From positions 62,001 to 126,000 of the forward strand of contig NZ_QGMY01000002.1 in NCBI RefSeq assembly GCF_003173355.1: a DNA stretch of 64,000 bases, in the 5' to 3' direction. The notes below the pieces were generated by a model that had not been told where the DNA came from, did not search any database, and saw only the letters and a list, made by a program, of their open reading frames with translations. The translations under genes were made by a program, and so were the position numbers. Positions 18,057 to 27,372 of this stretch are shown here, piece after piece. Origin of the DNA: Methanospirillum lacunae (GTDB taxonomy: Archaea > Halobacteriota > Methanomicrobia > Methanomicrobiales > Methanospirillaceae). Each line of letters starts with the position of its first letter. Positions within the stretch are counted from its first letter, which is position 1.

Positions 18057-21000
18057 TCATCCCATCTCGATCAAAAGATTGCCCAGTTGCCGTATTGTTT
18101 CAAATAATGTTCTCATAAATGCTGTGGAGATATCCGGATTCTCTTCCAGGTACCGCTTGAGATCCTGTTGTTCGACAGTATATATGAACAGATCCTCAAA
18201 TGCCTCTACACTGAAGGGTGAATTTGCTGCAACAATAGCCTCTAATCCGCACATGTCACCCGGACCGAGCAGTTTTATAGTTCCCTCCCACCCGTCAATT
18301 GAGTGTTTGAAAACCTCTGCAAAACCCTGAGAAATTATGGAAACGCCGTCTGGTTGATTGTTTTCTCTTAAAAGCATCTCCCCGTCCCTGACATAATGGG
18401 GAACGATTATCCTGGCAAGCTGGGTAATCTGCGGAATTTTGACAGATTCAAATGATGAGACTGAACTGAGAAATTGTATTCTACCGGCTAGCGCCCGATC
18501 AATGAATTGATTCATCATCAACGGGTTTGGGATCGACCAGGAGCATGAATACTGTGAAAGGAGTGCCAGACTACGTTCAGAATAAACAAAAAACGGAGTA
18601 TTTTTATTGCCATCTAGCATATCACGCCAACCGAGATGGAGCAGAAGTCTGTCAATGTATTCTGAAAACCCTGGAGCCTTATACAGTCTTGTTATCGTTG
18701 AAATAAATTCTGGAAATGGGAGAACCCGTATTTTCAGATTGCTTCTCTGGTCTTGAAAAATCTCTGAGAAATGCACGATGTGTGGATTTACCAGATGAAT
18801 TGTCTGAAATACATTATCATCAAGGATTTTATTATCAAACAATGTTACAAGAAATCTACTGGTTTCATTTACATAAGACAGGTTCCTCTGATCATGCTGA
18901 TCAGGAACCATACCCAGATTTACGTATGCCTTTATCTGCTGGAAAAATGCATTTTCCTCAACGTTCTGCTGGAATGACCCGGTTTCTGAGTCAAAAGTGA
19001 TATTTCCTGCCCTGAAAATTGTTGTGACAATCCCTTGTGTACGGGCATTTCGAACCAGATTTTCTGCTTCAAACTTGCTCTTTACATAAGGATTCTCGAG
19101 CTCCTGTCCGAGATCGAGTGAATCTTCAGCAAAAAATTCGCCCTGACTGTCAGGGATAAGTCCGCTTCCAACAGATACTGTTGAAATATAGTGGAAATCT
19201 TTTCGTTGTCCATGTAAACAGAGAGCAAGAAGGTTTTGAGTGCTTACAACATTAGCCTTGTAAAATTCCTGGTAATCTCCAATATGCTTGGTAAGAGCTG
19301 CAGAATGAATGATAGCATCTACCTGGAGAGAGAGTCTGTCCCAGGTATTATCATCAAGGCCGCAATGGTCAGAACTCAAGTCTCCCTGAACTACTGAAAT
19401 TCTTTCCAGGTATGGCTTCAGATAACCCGGTCCAAAGGATTCTTCCATTCTCCTGGTCACACGATTTAGTGCATCTGTCTGATCGTGACCCCGTGCAATA
19501 AGGACAACATCATAACCCGTCAGTTCAAGGAGATCTCTGAGAAGATATCCTCCCAGTGTTCCGGTAACACCGGTTAGGAGAATAGTTTTGTAACTCCTCT
19601 TTCCCTCCAGGTTGTAGTTGTTCCAGTCAAGGTTGCGGATTGTATCTGCGTAGGCAGTTTCCTTTGCTATCACATCAGGTGTTCGCTCTGGTGACTGTAA
19701 CAGGTTGATGAGGAGGGGAATCCTGTCTGCAAATCCTGATTCACTTCTGGATAAGTTCGCAGCCTGATCAGCAATTGTTCGAAAAGAAAAGATATCAGAA
19801 ATCGAAACGTTAAAGTTCTTTTCCAGTTCTATCAGAAGAGCAATCGCCCGGAGTGAATCTGCTCCTATATCAAAAAAATCATCAGTTATACTGATACAGG
19901 ACTTTCCAAGAACTTTCTTCCATGCATCTGCGATACATTGTTCTGTCTGATTTCTGGGATACTCATAGGAAACATCGCATGATTGAATAGTATCAGGACC
20001 GGGAAGCAACTTTCTGTCCACCTTTCCGTTCCGGTTTAAGGGAAATGATACAAGATGAACAAATCTTACAGGAATCATGTATTCAGGGAGGATTCTCCGC
20101 AGTGATGATTTGAGTTCAGACTCAGTAAGGGGAGAATCTGCCTCATAATATCCGCACAGATACTTTCCGATGGAAGAGTCGTCAATAGCCAGAACAATAG
20201 CGTTATTGATACCGGGTACAGTTCTGATAGCAGACTCGATCTCTCCTGGTTCAATCCGGTATCCCCGAATCTTTACCTGAAAGTCAATCCTTCCGATATA
20301 CTCTAACATTCCATCAGAGCGAATCCGTGCCCGGTCACCTGTCCGGTACATCCGCTCTCCGGAAACAAACGGGTCAGAAAGGAATTTTTCACGTGTTAAA
20401 TCCGGTTTGTTCAGGTATCCACGTGAAACTCCTTCACCTGCAATATAGAGTTCTCCAGGTATTCCTACCGGTAGGAGAGTACATCCAGTTCCGAGTACAT
20501 AAATCCTGGTATTAGCGATCGGGTATCCAATTGGCGGATTTGGAACAACACTCTTTATTTCGGTGCTGGTCGATGCCATGGTCGTCTCGGTAGGTCCGTA
20601 TTCATTTACAAGTTGATAGGATCCGATTTTATACCGTTTGAGACGATCTCCACCAACTACCAGTCGTTTGAGTGATCTGTTGCTGCATACTTGGATGAAT
20701 TGTTCTGCAAACTGCGTTGGGAAATGGGCATGGGTAATCCTGTTCTCTTCGCAGTACCTGTCAAGATCATGGGGGGATAGCCTGAGTGATTCTGGAATAA
20801 TATGTAATTCTCCTCCTGTAACCAGAGGAGCAAATATCTGAACTACTGAAACATCAAACGAGAGCGATGCAAATTCAAGAATCCTGCTTCCTGAATCAAA
20901 CTGATGATGACGAGTATACCATGCAATAAAGTTCACCATTGAATGGTGCTCTATCATCACCCCTTTTGGTTTCCCGGTTGACCCAGATGTATAAATCAGA

Positions 21001-24000
21001 TATGCAAGATCATTCGGGGATGGATCCGGAATCTTTGTTTGTTCAGAGTCATCTTTGGCATCCCTGGACAAAGTGTCAAGATTGATCTTGGCACCAGAAT
21101 ACTGTGATATATTTTCCAGGGATTTTTCTGTTCCGATGAGCAGGCAAGCCTTGGTATCATCAAGAATGAACCTGATCCGATCCTTCGGATAACCTGGATC
21201 AATGACCACGTAGGGAGTATCTGTTTTAAGTGCTCCAACCATTGCGGCAACCGTGAGAAATGATCGGTCTCCGATTATCCCGATTATTGAGTCATGGCTG
21301 GTACCTGCATCTTTGATTCGTATGGATATCTTTCCAGCTATCTGATCAGAAATAGTATTGAGTTCACGATAGGTTATGCATCCGTCTGGAGCAACTATAG
21401 CTCGGTTCTCCGGGTACTGAAGGCAGGATCTGGTGACAGCCTCACCAATTGTAGTCCACTCCGGAAGCGGTGTTTTTGTATTGTTAACCTCCCTGAGAAG
21501 AAATGCTCTCTCTTCGTCATCAATGAGTTCATAATCACCTGCATTTTTCGAGGAGTCTGATACAATTGAGCGGATCAGAGAGAGCAGATGCAGCTCAAGG
21601 TACCGGATTGTGTCATCTGAGAAAAGAGGGCTCCGGTAATCAATTTTAAAGAAAATATGTCCTTCTTTTTCCCATGCTCCAATGCTGATGTCAAATTTTA
21701 CCTGATTCAGGTCATAGATCTGATGTGTGGATGATATTCCTTCTGCAACAAAGGAATTATCTTCCATGTTCTGAATGTTTACATTGAGATCAATAAACGG
21801 GTGTCTTCCCGGACCTCTTGTCTCTGCAACTGATTCGTACACACGTGAAAGTGAGAATGGCTGATGGTCATAGAGATCGAAGAGATTATCTCGAACCTGC
21901 TGCAGGTATGAAATAACTGGTAGATCGTCGGTAACCTGGATTCTGACAGGTATCGTCTCGACAAACATCCCGACAACCGAATCTGATCCCTCGGGACCTC
22001 TGCCATTTGTTGTCGTCCCGATAACAACATCTTTCTGCTGCGTGTATATCGAATAGAGGAGCCCGATAATTCCCATCAAGGCAGAATGCAGGGTGGTTTC
22101 ACTTTTTTCAATTAGATCGTGAAGTGATGTAGTGAGATCTGAATCAAGAATAAATTCCCGGGTTTTTCCTGAAAAATCCGGAACTTTTGGTCGTTCATTA
22201 TCTGTTAGTAATTCTGCAGGCCTGTAATCAGTTAGATATTTAATCCAGAATGAGTCATTTTCTTTCAATAGTCCATCTTTCTCAAGTGTATTCAGCCAGA
22301 CTGCATAATCTTTGAACTGAAATGCAGGTGGTTTCAGATCTTCACCTGTATAAATCCGGGATAATTCATCAAATATCAGCGATATTGATATTCCGTCTGC
22401 AATAATGTGATGGATGTTAAGCAGCAGGATAAACTGTTCTGGTGAACATTGAACCAGTTTTATCTTTAGAAGCGGTGCTTTTTCAAGATCAAACCTGGTA
22501 AAAAAGGAATGGATCACCCGGTTTGTCTGGTTATACGGGATCTCTTCATATGATAGCCTGATTTTTACTTCTGGTTCTACTATCTGAACTGTTTCTCCGT
22601 TCTCAATTCCAAACTTTGTCCTGAATACTTCATGCCTCTGAAAGAGGATCATCAGCGAATCAGAAAGACGTTTTTTATCAAGTTCTCCTTTAATTTCAAG
22701 AACCAGGGGAATACTATATGCATTTTGTATGGTCTTAAGCTGCTCAAGCATGAAGAGCTGCTGTTGCGGCTCTGTTACCGGGTAGTTGTGTGAAAGTGGT
22801 GCAGAAACTATCTTTGGGAATTGTTTTTTAGCCGGTTTGGTAACAAGAGAACTGACTCCCCGTGGTGTTTTCAATCTAAAAAACTCACGGAATGGTATAC
22901 TACATGAGTATTCTGATTCCAGTCTTGATATGATCAGGATTGCCTTGATTGAGTCACCACCAATTGAGAAGAAATCATCGAGGGCTCCAACCGGATGAAG
23001 GTCAAGGACTTCCTCAAATATCCGTGCAATGGTTACCTCTTCATCACCTTCAGGTTCAATAAACACTTTCTGTGCTGATGATTGCTCTGGTTTAGGGAGA
23101 TTTCTCCGATCAATCTTGCCACTTTGCGTCTTTGGTATCTCATCAGTACCAACAAGAAACGATGGAACCATAAATTCGGGAATAGCCGAATGGAGGTATT
23201 CTCTTATGGTTTCCTGCTCAATGGATCCAGACGGTACATAATATCCGCAAAGTGAGATTCTTCCTGTATCATCCCTGAAATCGATTACAGCTGCTTCAGA
23301 AATTTCAGGGATCTCCATAAGAGCCTTTTCAATCTCTCCAAGTTCAATTCGAAATCCCCTGATCTTTACCTGCCTGTCCATCCTGCCGAGATGAAGAAGA
23401 CATCCGTCTTCAGTCCAGCAGGCAAGATCCCCGGTTTTATAGAGCCTTTCCCCAGGCATGAAAGGATCTTCAATAAACATATCTGCAGTTTTTTCAGGAA
23501 GATTCAGGTATCCCCGAGCAAGAGAAATGCCTGATATACACAGTTCTCCGGGAACCCCGATTGGCTGAAGATTATTCCAGTGATCAATGATTGTTATCTG
23601 ATAATTTGGAATTGCATATCCAATGGGAATATTCTCAAAATCCTGCTCCACTTTGAAATATGTTGCCATTATGGTGCATTCTGTCGGCCCATAGGCATTG
23701 TATAAGGTATAGGGACGTTTTTTAAACTTCCTGAGTTTTTCTCCACCGGTCAGAAGGCACCGGAGTGATGAATTATCCACATATTCCATGAACTGTTCGC
23801 CGAACTGGGTTGTAAATCCGGCAATAGTGATCTCGTTTTCTTCAAAATATTCGTTTAAATGATTCAGAGAGAATCTGATCTCTTCACTGATGATATGAAG
23901 GGTGGCCCCGATAATGAGTGTCGGGTATATCTCGAGCATCGAGAGATCAAAACTGAAACTGGCATGTTTAGCCACGTTATCTGAATCGGTAAGGGCAAAT

Positions 24001-25895
24001 TCATCAATAAACCAATGTGAAAAGTTTACAAATGACCGGTGCTCAAGCATGACCCCTTTCGGGTTTCCTGTTGAGCCAGACGTATAGATGAGAACGGCAA
24101 GATCAGATGGTGCCCCTCTATCCTCATATGATACATGAGTACCTGAAAATGTATCCGGATCTGTCAGGTCAATAATATTTGGAATTTCAACTGAATTGTC
24201 CTCCAGGAATCTTATAAATCTGGGACTTGCGAGCATGATCGTGCAGACACTATCATCAATCATATACCTGATTCGATCAGGGGGATATGAAGGATCAATG
24301 GGCATGAATGCTGCGCCGGATTTCAGCACCGCTACCTGGGCGATAACAAGAAATGCAGAGCGATCAGCAAGAATTCCTACAAACTGATCTTTCCCGGCTC
24401 CAAGCTTCACCAGTTTTTCAGCCAGGATTGTTGACATCTCATCCAGTTCAGCATATGTGTATCGTGTGTTCTGGTACACGATTGCGACATTATCTGGTTG
24501 CCTGATGGCCCGGTTATGAATTAACTCATGCAGATAGTGTTCAGGAGAGAGATCAGACCGGGAGTTGAATCCGCAAAGTAACTGATTTGTTTCATCTTCA
24601 CCAAGGAACCTGAAACTCCTGACTTTCAAATCTGATGATGCACATCCGGTACCTACAATCGACTCGATATGGCCAGCAATTCTCTCGATTGCTGACTTTG
24701 TAAACAATTCAGGGTTGTATTCAATATAGAGATCTATCGGAACTTCCTCACCTTTACCTGCAGTTCTGCAGAATATACAAAGACTATTCTCTGATTCAAC
24801 CGGAGGATGATATGTTGCCTTTACATCTGATCCGGCTTCAATGAAAATGTTCTGAACAAACGTATAATCTATGAAATTATGTGTTTCTCCGGTCTTGTTT
24901 CTGACATCTGCGATAAATGATTCATACGGATATCGTGAATGGGTCTGTGTCTCCTTAAGGACTGTGGTTACTGATGTAAGTAGTTCATAAAATGAAGATT
25001 CCGGATCGCAGGTGAGGAACAACGGTGATGTTGAGACAAACATCCCCAGGGCATCATGCATTTCCTTTGGATACCGGTTTGCAAAGGCAGTCCCCAGTGC
25101 TATCTCCTCATTTCCGGTCAGACGTGAGGTGTATAATGAAAAAGCTGTTAAAAAAACCCGGAATGGCGATGTTTTTATCCGGTTGCAATACTGGTATACT
25201 GCATTGCAGATTTCAGGGGAAACAGGATAAACAAAGGTTTCCCTTTTAATACTGTCAGATCTGTGAGATGTAAATGATACAGGTTCAGGAATTGTGTCGG
25301 TTTTCTTCTGCCAGAATTCCTGGTCTGCCAGGTAATCCGCAGATGAAATATATGATTCTTCGTATGAAGTGAATAGTGGAAAATGAGGGACTGAATGAAC
25401 AGTTTGGGTTTTCCCCAGTGAAATTTCACGAATTGCCTGAGAAATCCTGTTTATAAGTATCGCGATTGATGTTCCATCAATAATGATATGATGGGTATTG
25501 CAAAAAACCGTGTATTGCTGATTTGAGATCTCAATGATAACAAATTTAGCAAGAGCACCGCCGTTAATTAAATCAAGGGGAATTAACCTCTCTTTAGCAA
25601 GCCACTCAAGATATCCGGCCTTCCCCCCATTGTTTCTGAAACTGATATACGTGATGGGGATTGGCTTATCTGAATAATACTGAAAAGGGATACCTGATTC
25701 TATCCCTATTCGGAGTGAAAGAGTCTTTTCAAGTCTGATAATTTCGGTTAATGCCTGGTGAATGGTCTCATATGATACCGGGTACTCCAGTTCAAGAGTT
25801 GCCATCATGTTCCACATGACTGTTCCGGGATTTATCGATTCGACGAGATATATCCTCTGTTGTGCATGATTCAGGGGGTATCGGTTTTGGTCCAT
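18057..25895 (-). CDS. Two-module NRPS (C-A-T-C-A-T-R) with C-terminal cyclic-nucleotide-binding-like domain
   Basis: A 2612-residue assembly line. C1 covers residues 1-430 (HHIIIDG 135-141). A1 covers about 455-935 (YTSGSTGNPKG 604-614, NAYGPTE 733-739, catalytic K927). T1 carries its phosphopantetheine Ser at 982 (IGGDS). C2 is about 1037-1465 (HHIIADG 1162-1168). A2 is about 1478-1965 (YTSGSTGKPKG 1635-1645, NEYGPTE, K1958). T2 has Ser 2014 (IGADS). A thioester-reductase domain spans about 2100-2465, with a GxxGxxG Rossmann loop at 2109-2115 and Y2270-x3-K2274. Residues of about 2485-2612 form a CRP-like cyclic-nucleotide-binding fold (GPGDMCGLEAIVAANS) without a helix-turn-helix. Both condensation and both activation domains keep their catalytic motifs. 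Release is reductive, giving an aldehyde or alcohol. A starting C domain suggests an N-acyl cap. GGTGA precedes the ATG. Confidence 0.95.
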   Translation of the reverse strand: MDQNRYPLNHAQQRIYLVESINPGTVMWNMMATLELEYPVSYETIHQALTEIIRLEKTLSLRIGIESGIPFQYYSDKPIPITYISFRNNGGKAGYLEWLAKERLIPLDLINGGALAKFVIIEISNQQYTVFCNTHHIIIDGTSIAILINRISQAIREISLGKTQTVHSVPHFPLFTSYEESYISSADYLADQEFWQKKTDTIPEPVSFTSHRSDSIKRETFVYPVSPEICNAVYQYCNRIKTSPFRVFLTAFSLYTSRLTGNEEIALGTAFANRYPKEMHDALGMFVSTSPLFLTCDPESSFYELLTSVTTVLKETQTHSRYPYESFIADVRNKTGETHNFIDYTFVQNIFIEAGSDVKATYHPPVESENSLCIFCRTAGKGEEVPIDLYIEYNPELFTKSAIERIAGHIESIVGTGCASSDLKVRSFRFLGEDETNQLLCGFNSRSDLSPEHYLHELIHNRAIRQPDNVAIVYQNTRYTYAELDEMSTILAEKLVKLGAGKDQFVGILADRSAFLVIAQVAVLKSGAAFMPIDPSYPPDRIRYMIDDSVCTIMLASPRFIRFLEDNSVEIPNIIDLTDPDTFSGTHVSYEDRGAPSDLAVLIYTSGSTGNPKGVMLEHRSFVNFSHWFIDEFALTDSDNVAKHASFSFDLSMLEIYPTLIIGATLHIISEEIRFSLNHLNEYFEENEITIAGFTTQFGEQFMEYVDNSSLRCLLTGGEKLRKFKKRPYTLYNAYGPTECTIMATYFKVEQDFENIPIGYAIPNYQITIIDHWNNLQPIGVPGELCISGISLARGYLNLPEKTADMFIEDPFMPGERLYKTGDLACWTEDGCLLHLGRMDRQVKIRGFRIELGEIEKALMEIPEISEAAVIDFRDDTGRISLCGYYVPSGSIEQETIREYLHSAIPEFMVPSFLVGTDEIPKTQSGKIDRRNLPKPEQSSAQKVFIEPEGDEEVTIARIFEEVLDLHPVGALDDFFSIGGDSIKAILIISRLESEYSCSIPFREFFRLKTPRGVSSLVTKPAKKQFPKIVSAPLSHNYPVTEPQQQLFMLEQLKTIQNAYSIPLVLEIKGELDKKRLSDSLMILFQRHEVFRTKFGIENGETVQIVEPEVKIRLSYEEIPYNQTNRVIHSFFTRFDLEKAPLLKIKLVQCSPEQFILLLNIHHIIADGISISLIFDELSRIYTGEDLKPPAFQFKDYAVWLNTLEKDGLLKENDSFWIKYLTDYRPAELLTDNERPKVPDFSGKTREFILDSDLTTSLHDLIEKSETTLHSALMGIIGLLYSIYTQQKDVVIGTTTNGRGPEGSDSVVGMFVETIPVRIQVTDDLPVISYLQQVRDNLFDLYDHQPFSLSRVYESVAETRGPGRHPFIDLNVNIQNMEDNSFVAEGISSTHQIYDLNQVKFDISIGAWEKEGHIFFKIDYRSPLFSDDTIRYLELHLLSLIRSIVSDSSKNAGDYELIDDEERAFLLREVNNTKTPLPEWTTIGEAVTRSCLQYPENRAIVAPDGCITYRELNTISDQIAGKISIRIKDAGTSHDSIIGIIGDRSFLTVAAMVGALKTDTPYVVIDPGYPKDRIRFILDDTKACLLIGTEKSLENISQYSGAKINLDTLSRDAKDDSEQTKIPDPSPNDLAYLIYTSGSTGKPKGVMIEHHSMVNFIAWYTRHHQFDSGSRILEFASLSFDVSVVQIFAPLVTGGELHIIPESLRLSPHDLDRYCEENRITHAHFPTQFAEQFIQVCSNRSLKRLVVGGDRLKRYKIGSYQLVNEYGPTETTMASTSTEIKSVVPNPPIGYPIANTRIYVLGTGCTLLPVGIPGELYIAGEGVSRGYLNKPDLTREKFLSDPFVSGERMYRTGDRARIRSDGMLEYIGRIDFQVKIRGYRIEPGEIESAIRTVPGINNAIVLAIDDSSIGKYLCGYYEADSPLTESELKSSLRRILPEYMIPVRFVHLVSFPLNRNGKVDRKLLPGPDTIQSCDVSYEYPRNQTEQCIADAWKKVLGKSCISITDDFFDIGADSLRAIALLIELEKNFNVSISDIFSFRTIADQAANLSRSESGFADRIPLLINLLQSPERTPDVIAKETAYADTIRNLDWNNYNLEGKRSYKTILLTGVTGTLGGYLLRDLLELTGYDVVLIARGHDQTDALNRVTRRMEESFGPGYLKPYLERISVVQGDLSSDHCGLDDNTWDRLSLQVDAIIHSAALTKHIGDYQEFYKANVVSTQNLLALCLHGQRKDFHYISTVSVGSGLIPDSQGEFFAEDSLDLGQELENPYVKSKFEAENLVRNARTQGIVTTIFRAGNITFDSETGSFQQNVEENAFFQQIKAYVNLGMVPDQHDQRNLSYVNETSRFLVTLFDNKILDDNVFQTIHLVNPHIVHFSEIFQDQRSNLKIRVLPFPEFISTITRLYKAPGFSEYIDRLLLHLGWRDMLDGNKNTPFFVYSERSLALLSQYSCSWSIPNPLMMNQFIDRALAGRIQFLSSVSSFESVKIPQITQLARIIVPHYVRDGEMLLRENNQPDGVSIISQGFAEVFKHSIDGWEGTIKLLGPGDMCGLEAIVAANSPFSVEAFEDLFIYTVEQQDLKRYLEENPDISTAFMRTLFETIRQLGNLLIEMG

Positions 25896-25911
25896 TATTT
25901 TTCACCGGTAA

Positions 25912-27330
25912 TCAGGTTAGTTCGGGCTTGGTTTTTTTCATAATATCTGATGATATCTTCCTTGCGGAAATACATACAATGAGAGAGAGAATTGAAGATA
26001 TAATTACAAATAACATGGCGAAATGGAAATTTGAAAGATACTGGTATTGCGAAATTATATCAGAAAATCCGGAGGTTGAAATTCCGAATGTATAGATTAT
26101 TGTAAAGACTGTAAGACCGGTAATGCTACCCAACTGAAGAATCAGTGATTTTAATGATGATATCATCCCCCGGTTTTTTTCTTCTGACTGGTTCATAACA
26201 AAGGCCACACTTGCAGGAACGAAGAGGCCGATTCCTATTCCATACAGTACTAATGAAAAACAGATGTTTACTCCTGAAGTTGTCATTGTCAGTCCATGAA
26301 ATGCGATACCGGCAAACAGGCAGAAGAACATTCCCATGATACAGGGAATTATTGGACCTAGTTTATCTGTAAGCCAACCTGACACGTAGGCAAGAAAAAT
26401 ACTTGATGCAGTCGGTATTGCCAGGAATAATCCTGCGGTAGACGCAGAATAATTGAGAAGGTCTATCAGGTAAAACGGAAGAAGAAGACTGACTCCTGAA
26501 AGAATAAATGTATAAAAAAACGAAGCACATAACGCAAGATTCAGGATTCTGTCTTTGAAAACAGAAAAGTCAAGAAGTGGTGACGGTGCTCTTTTCTGAT
26601 GGAATACGAAGATGGCCAGTGCGATTCCCACAATGGTAATTGAGAGAGGAAGGAGAGGGTACGAAGATGATTCACTTAATATATGCAAGGTGAAAGACAG
26701 GGAACCAATAAAAGCTAAACTTAAAATAAAACCAACAATGTCAGGGGTTTCGGTATTTGTCCTGGTGTATGGCTTATTAAGTAACAGTCTGACCAGTACT
26801 ATGCCTGCTATGCCTATTGGTATATTGACAAAAAAAATCCATCTCCACCCAATTGTATCCTGGATGTACCCGCCGACAGGTGATCCAAGAGCAAATCCAA
26901 TACAGGCAAATAATCCATTTACTCCAAATGCTCTTCCCCACCAGTCTGATGCGATATATCTTGTAATGATGACCGCAGAGGTTGAGAAGAGCAGTGCTGC
27001 ACCGATCCCCTGGATAAACCTGAATATCTCGAGTCCTTGCAGTGATTGTGACAATCCGCATAATGCTGAACTTATGATAAAGATTCCATATCCAGCACTG
27101 AGCATGAGTTCAGGACCAAATATATCTGATAGTTTTCCTGCAATCAGGAGAAACGATGTCATAGAAACAAGATATAGGAGGTTTATAAGAGATATATCGT
27201 TGAATGAAACGTGAAATGTGTTGACTAATAATGGGAGCACCACATTAACTATTGATACATCGATGTTAGCCATAAAAATGGCTAATGCACTTGAGAGGAG
27301 CACACCCCATTTAAGATATTTTTCATCCAT
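25912..27330 (-). CDS. MFS exporter, 14-TM drug:H+ antiporter (DHA2/EmrB-like)
   Basis: About 472 residues from the ATG at 27330 (MDEKYLKWGVLLSSALAIFM). It has the DHA2 opening ANIDVSIVNVVLPLL (motif D1), LIAGKLSDIFG (motif A-like), a GSPVGGYIQDTIGWRWIFFVNIPIG segment (motif C region), and about 14 hydrophobic segments. A longer GTG start at 27447 is open but encodes a polar, non-conserved leader; the TATA element at 27359-27372 supports the shorter form. It is the first gene of the operon, 16 bases before the NRPS, so it probably exports the peptide product or protects the cell from it. Confidence 0.88.
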   Translation of the reverse strand: MDEKYLKWGVLLSSALAIFMANIDVSIVNVVLPLLVNTFHVSFNDISLINLLYLVSMTSFLLIAGKLSDIFGPELMLSAGYGIFIISSALCGLSQSLQGLEIFRFIQGIGAALLFSTSAVIITRYIASDWWGRAFGVNGLFACIGFALGSPVGGYIQDTIGWRWIFFVNIPIGIAGIVLVRLLLNKPYTRTNTETPDIVGFILSLAFIGSLSFTLHILSESSSYPLLPLSITIVGIALAIFVFHQKRAPSPLLDFSVFKDRILNLALCASFFYTFILSGVSLLLPFYLIDLLNYSASTAGLFLAIPTASSIFLAYVSGWLTDKLGPIIPCIMGMFFCLFAGIAFHGLTMTTSGVNICFSLVLYGIGIGLFVPASVAFVMNQSEEKNRGMISSLKSLILQLGSITGLTVFTIIYTFGISTSGFSDIISQYQYLSNFHFAMLFVIISSILSLIVCISARKISSDIMKKTKPELT

Positions 27331-27358
27331 TGTGTATGCTATTGGCTTATCTTCTTGT

Positions 27359-27372
27359 GTAATATATATTAC
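27359..27372 (-). promoter_or_regulatory. Palindromic TATA element of the exporter-NRPS-PPTase operon
   Basis: GTAATATATATTAC is a perfect 14-base palindrome. Its centre is about 35 bases before the exporter ATG, which places a transcription start about ten bases ahead of the ATG and implies a nearly leaderless message. It may double as a repressor-binding site because of its symmetry. Confidence 0.45.

Noticed and set aside
26612-27214. 200-codon plus-strand frame within the exporter gene
   Set aside because: Long only because the antisense of a hydrophobic gene has few stops; no start signal or domain.
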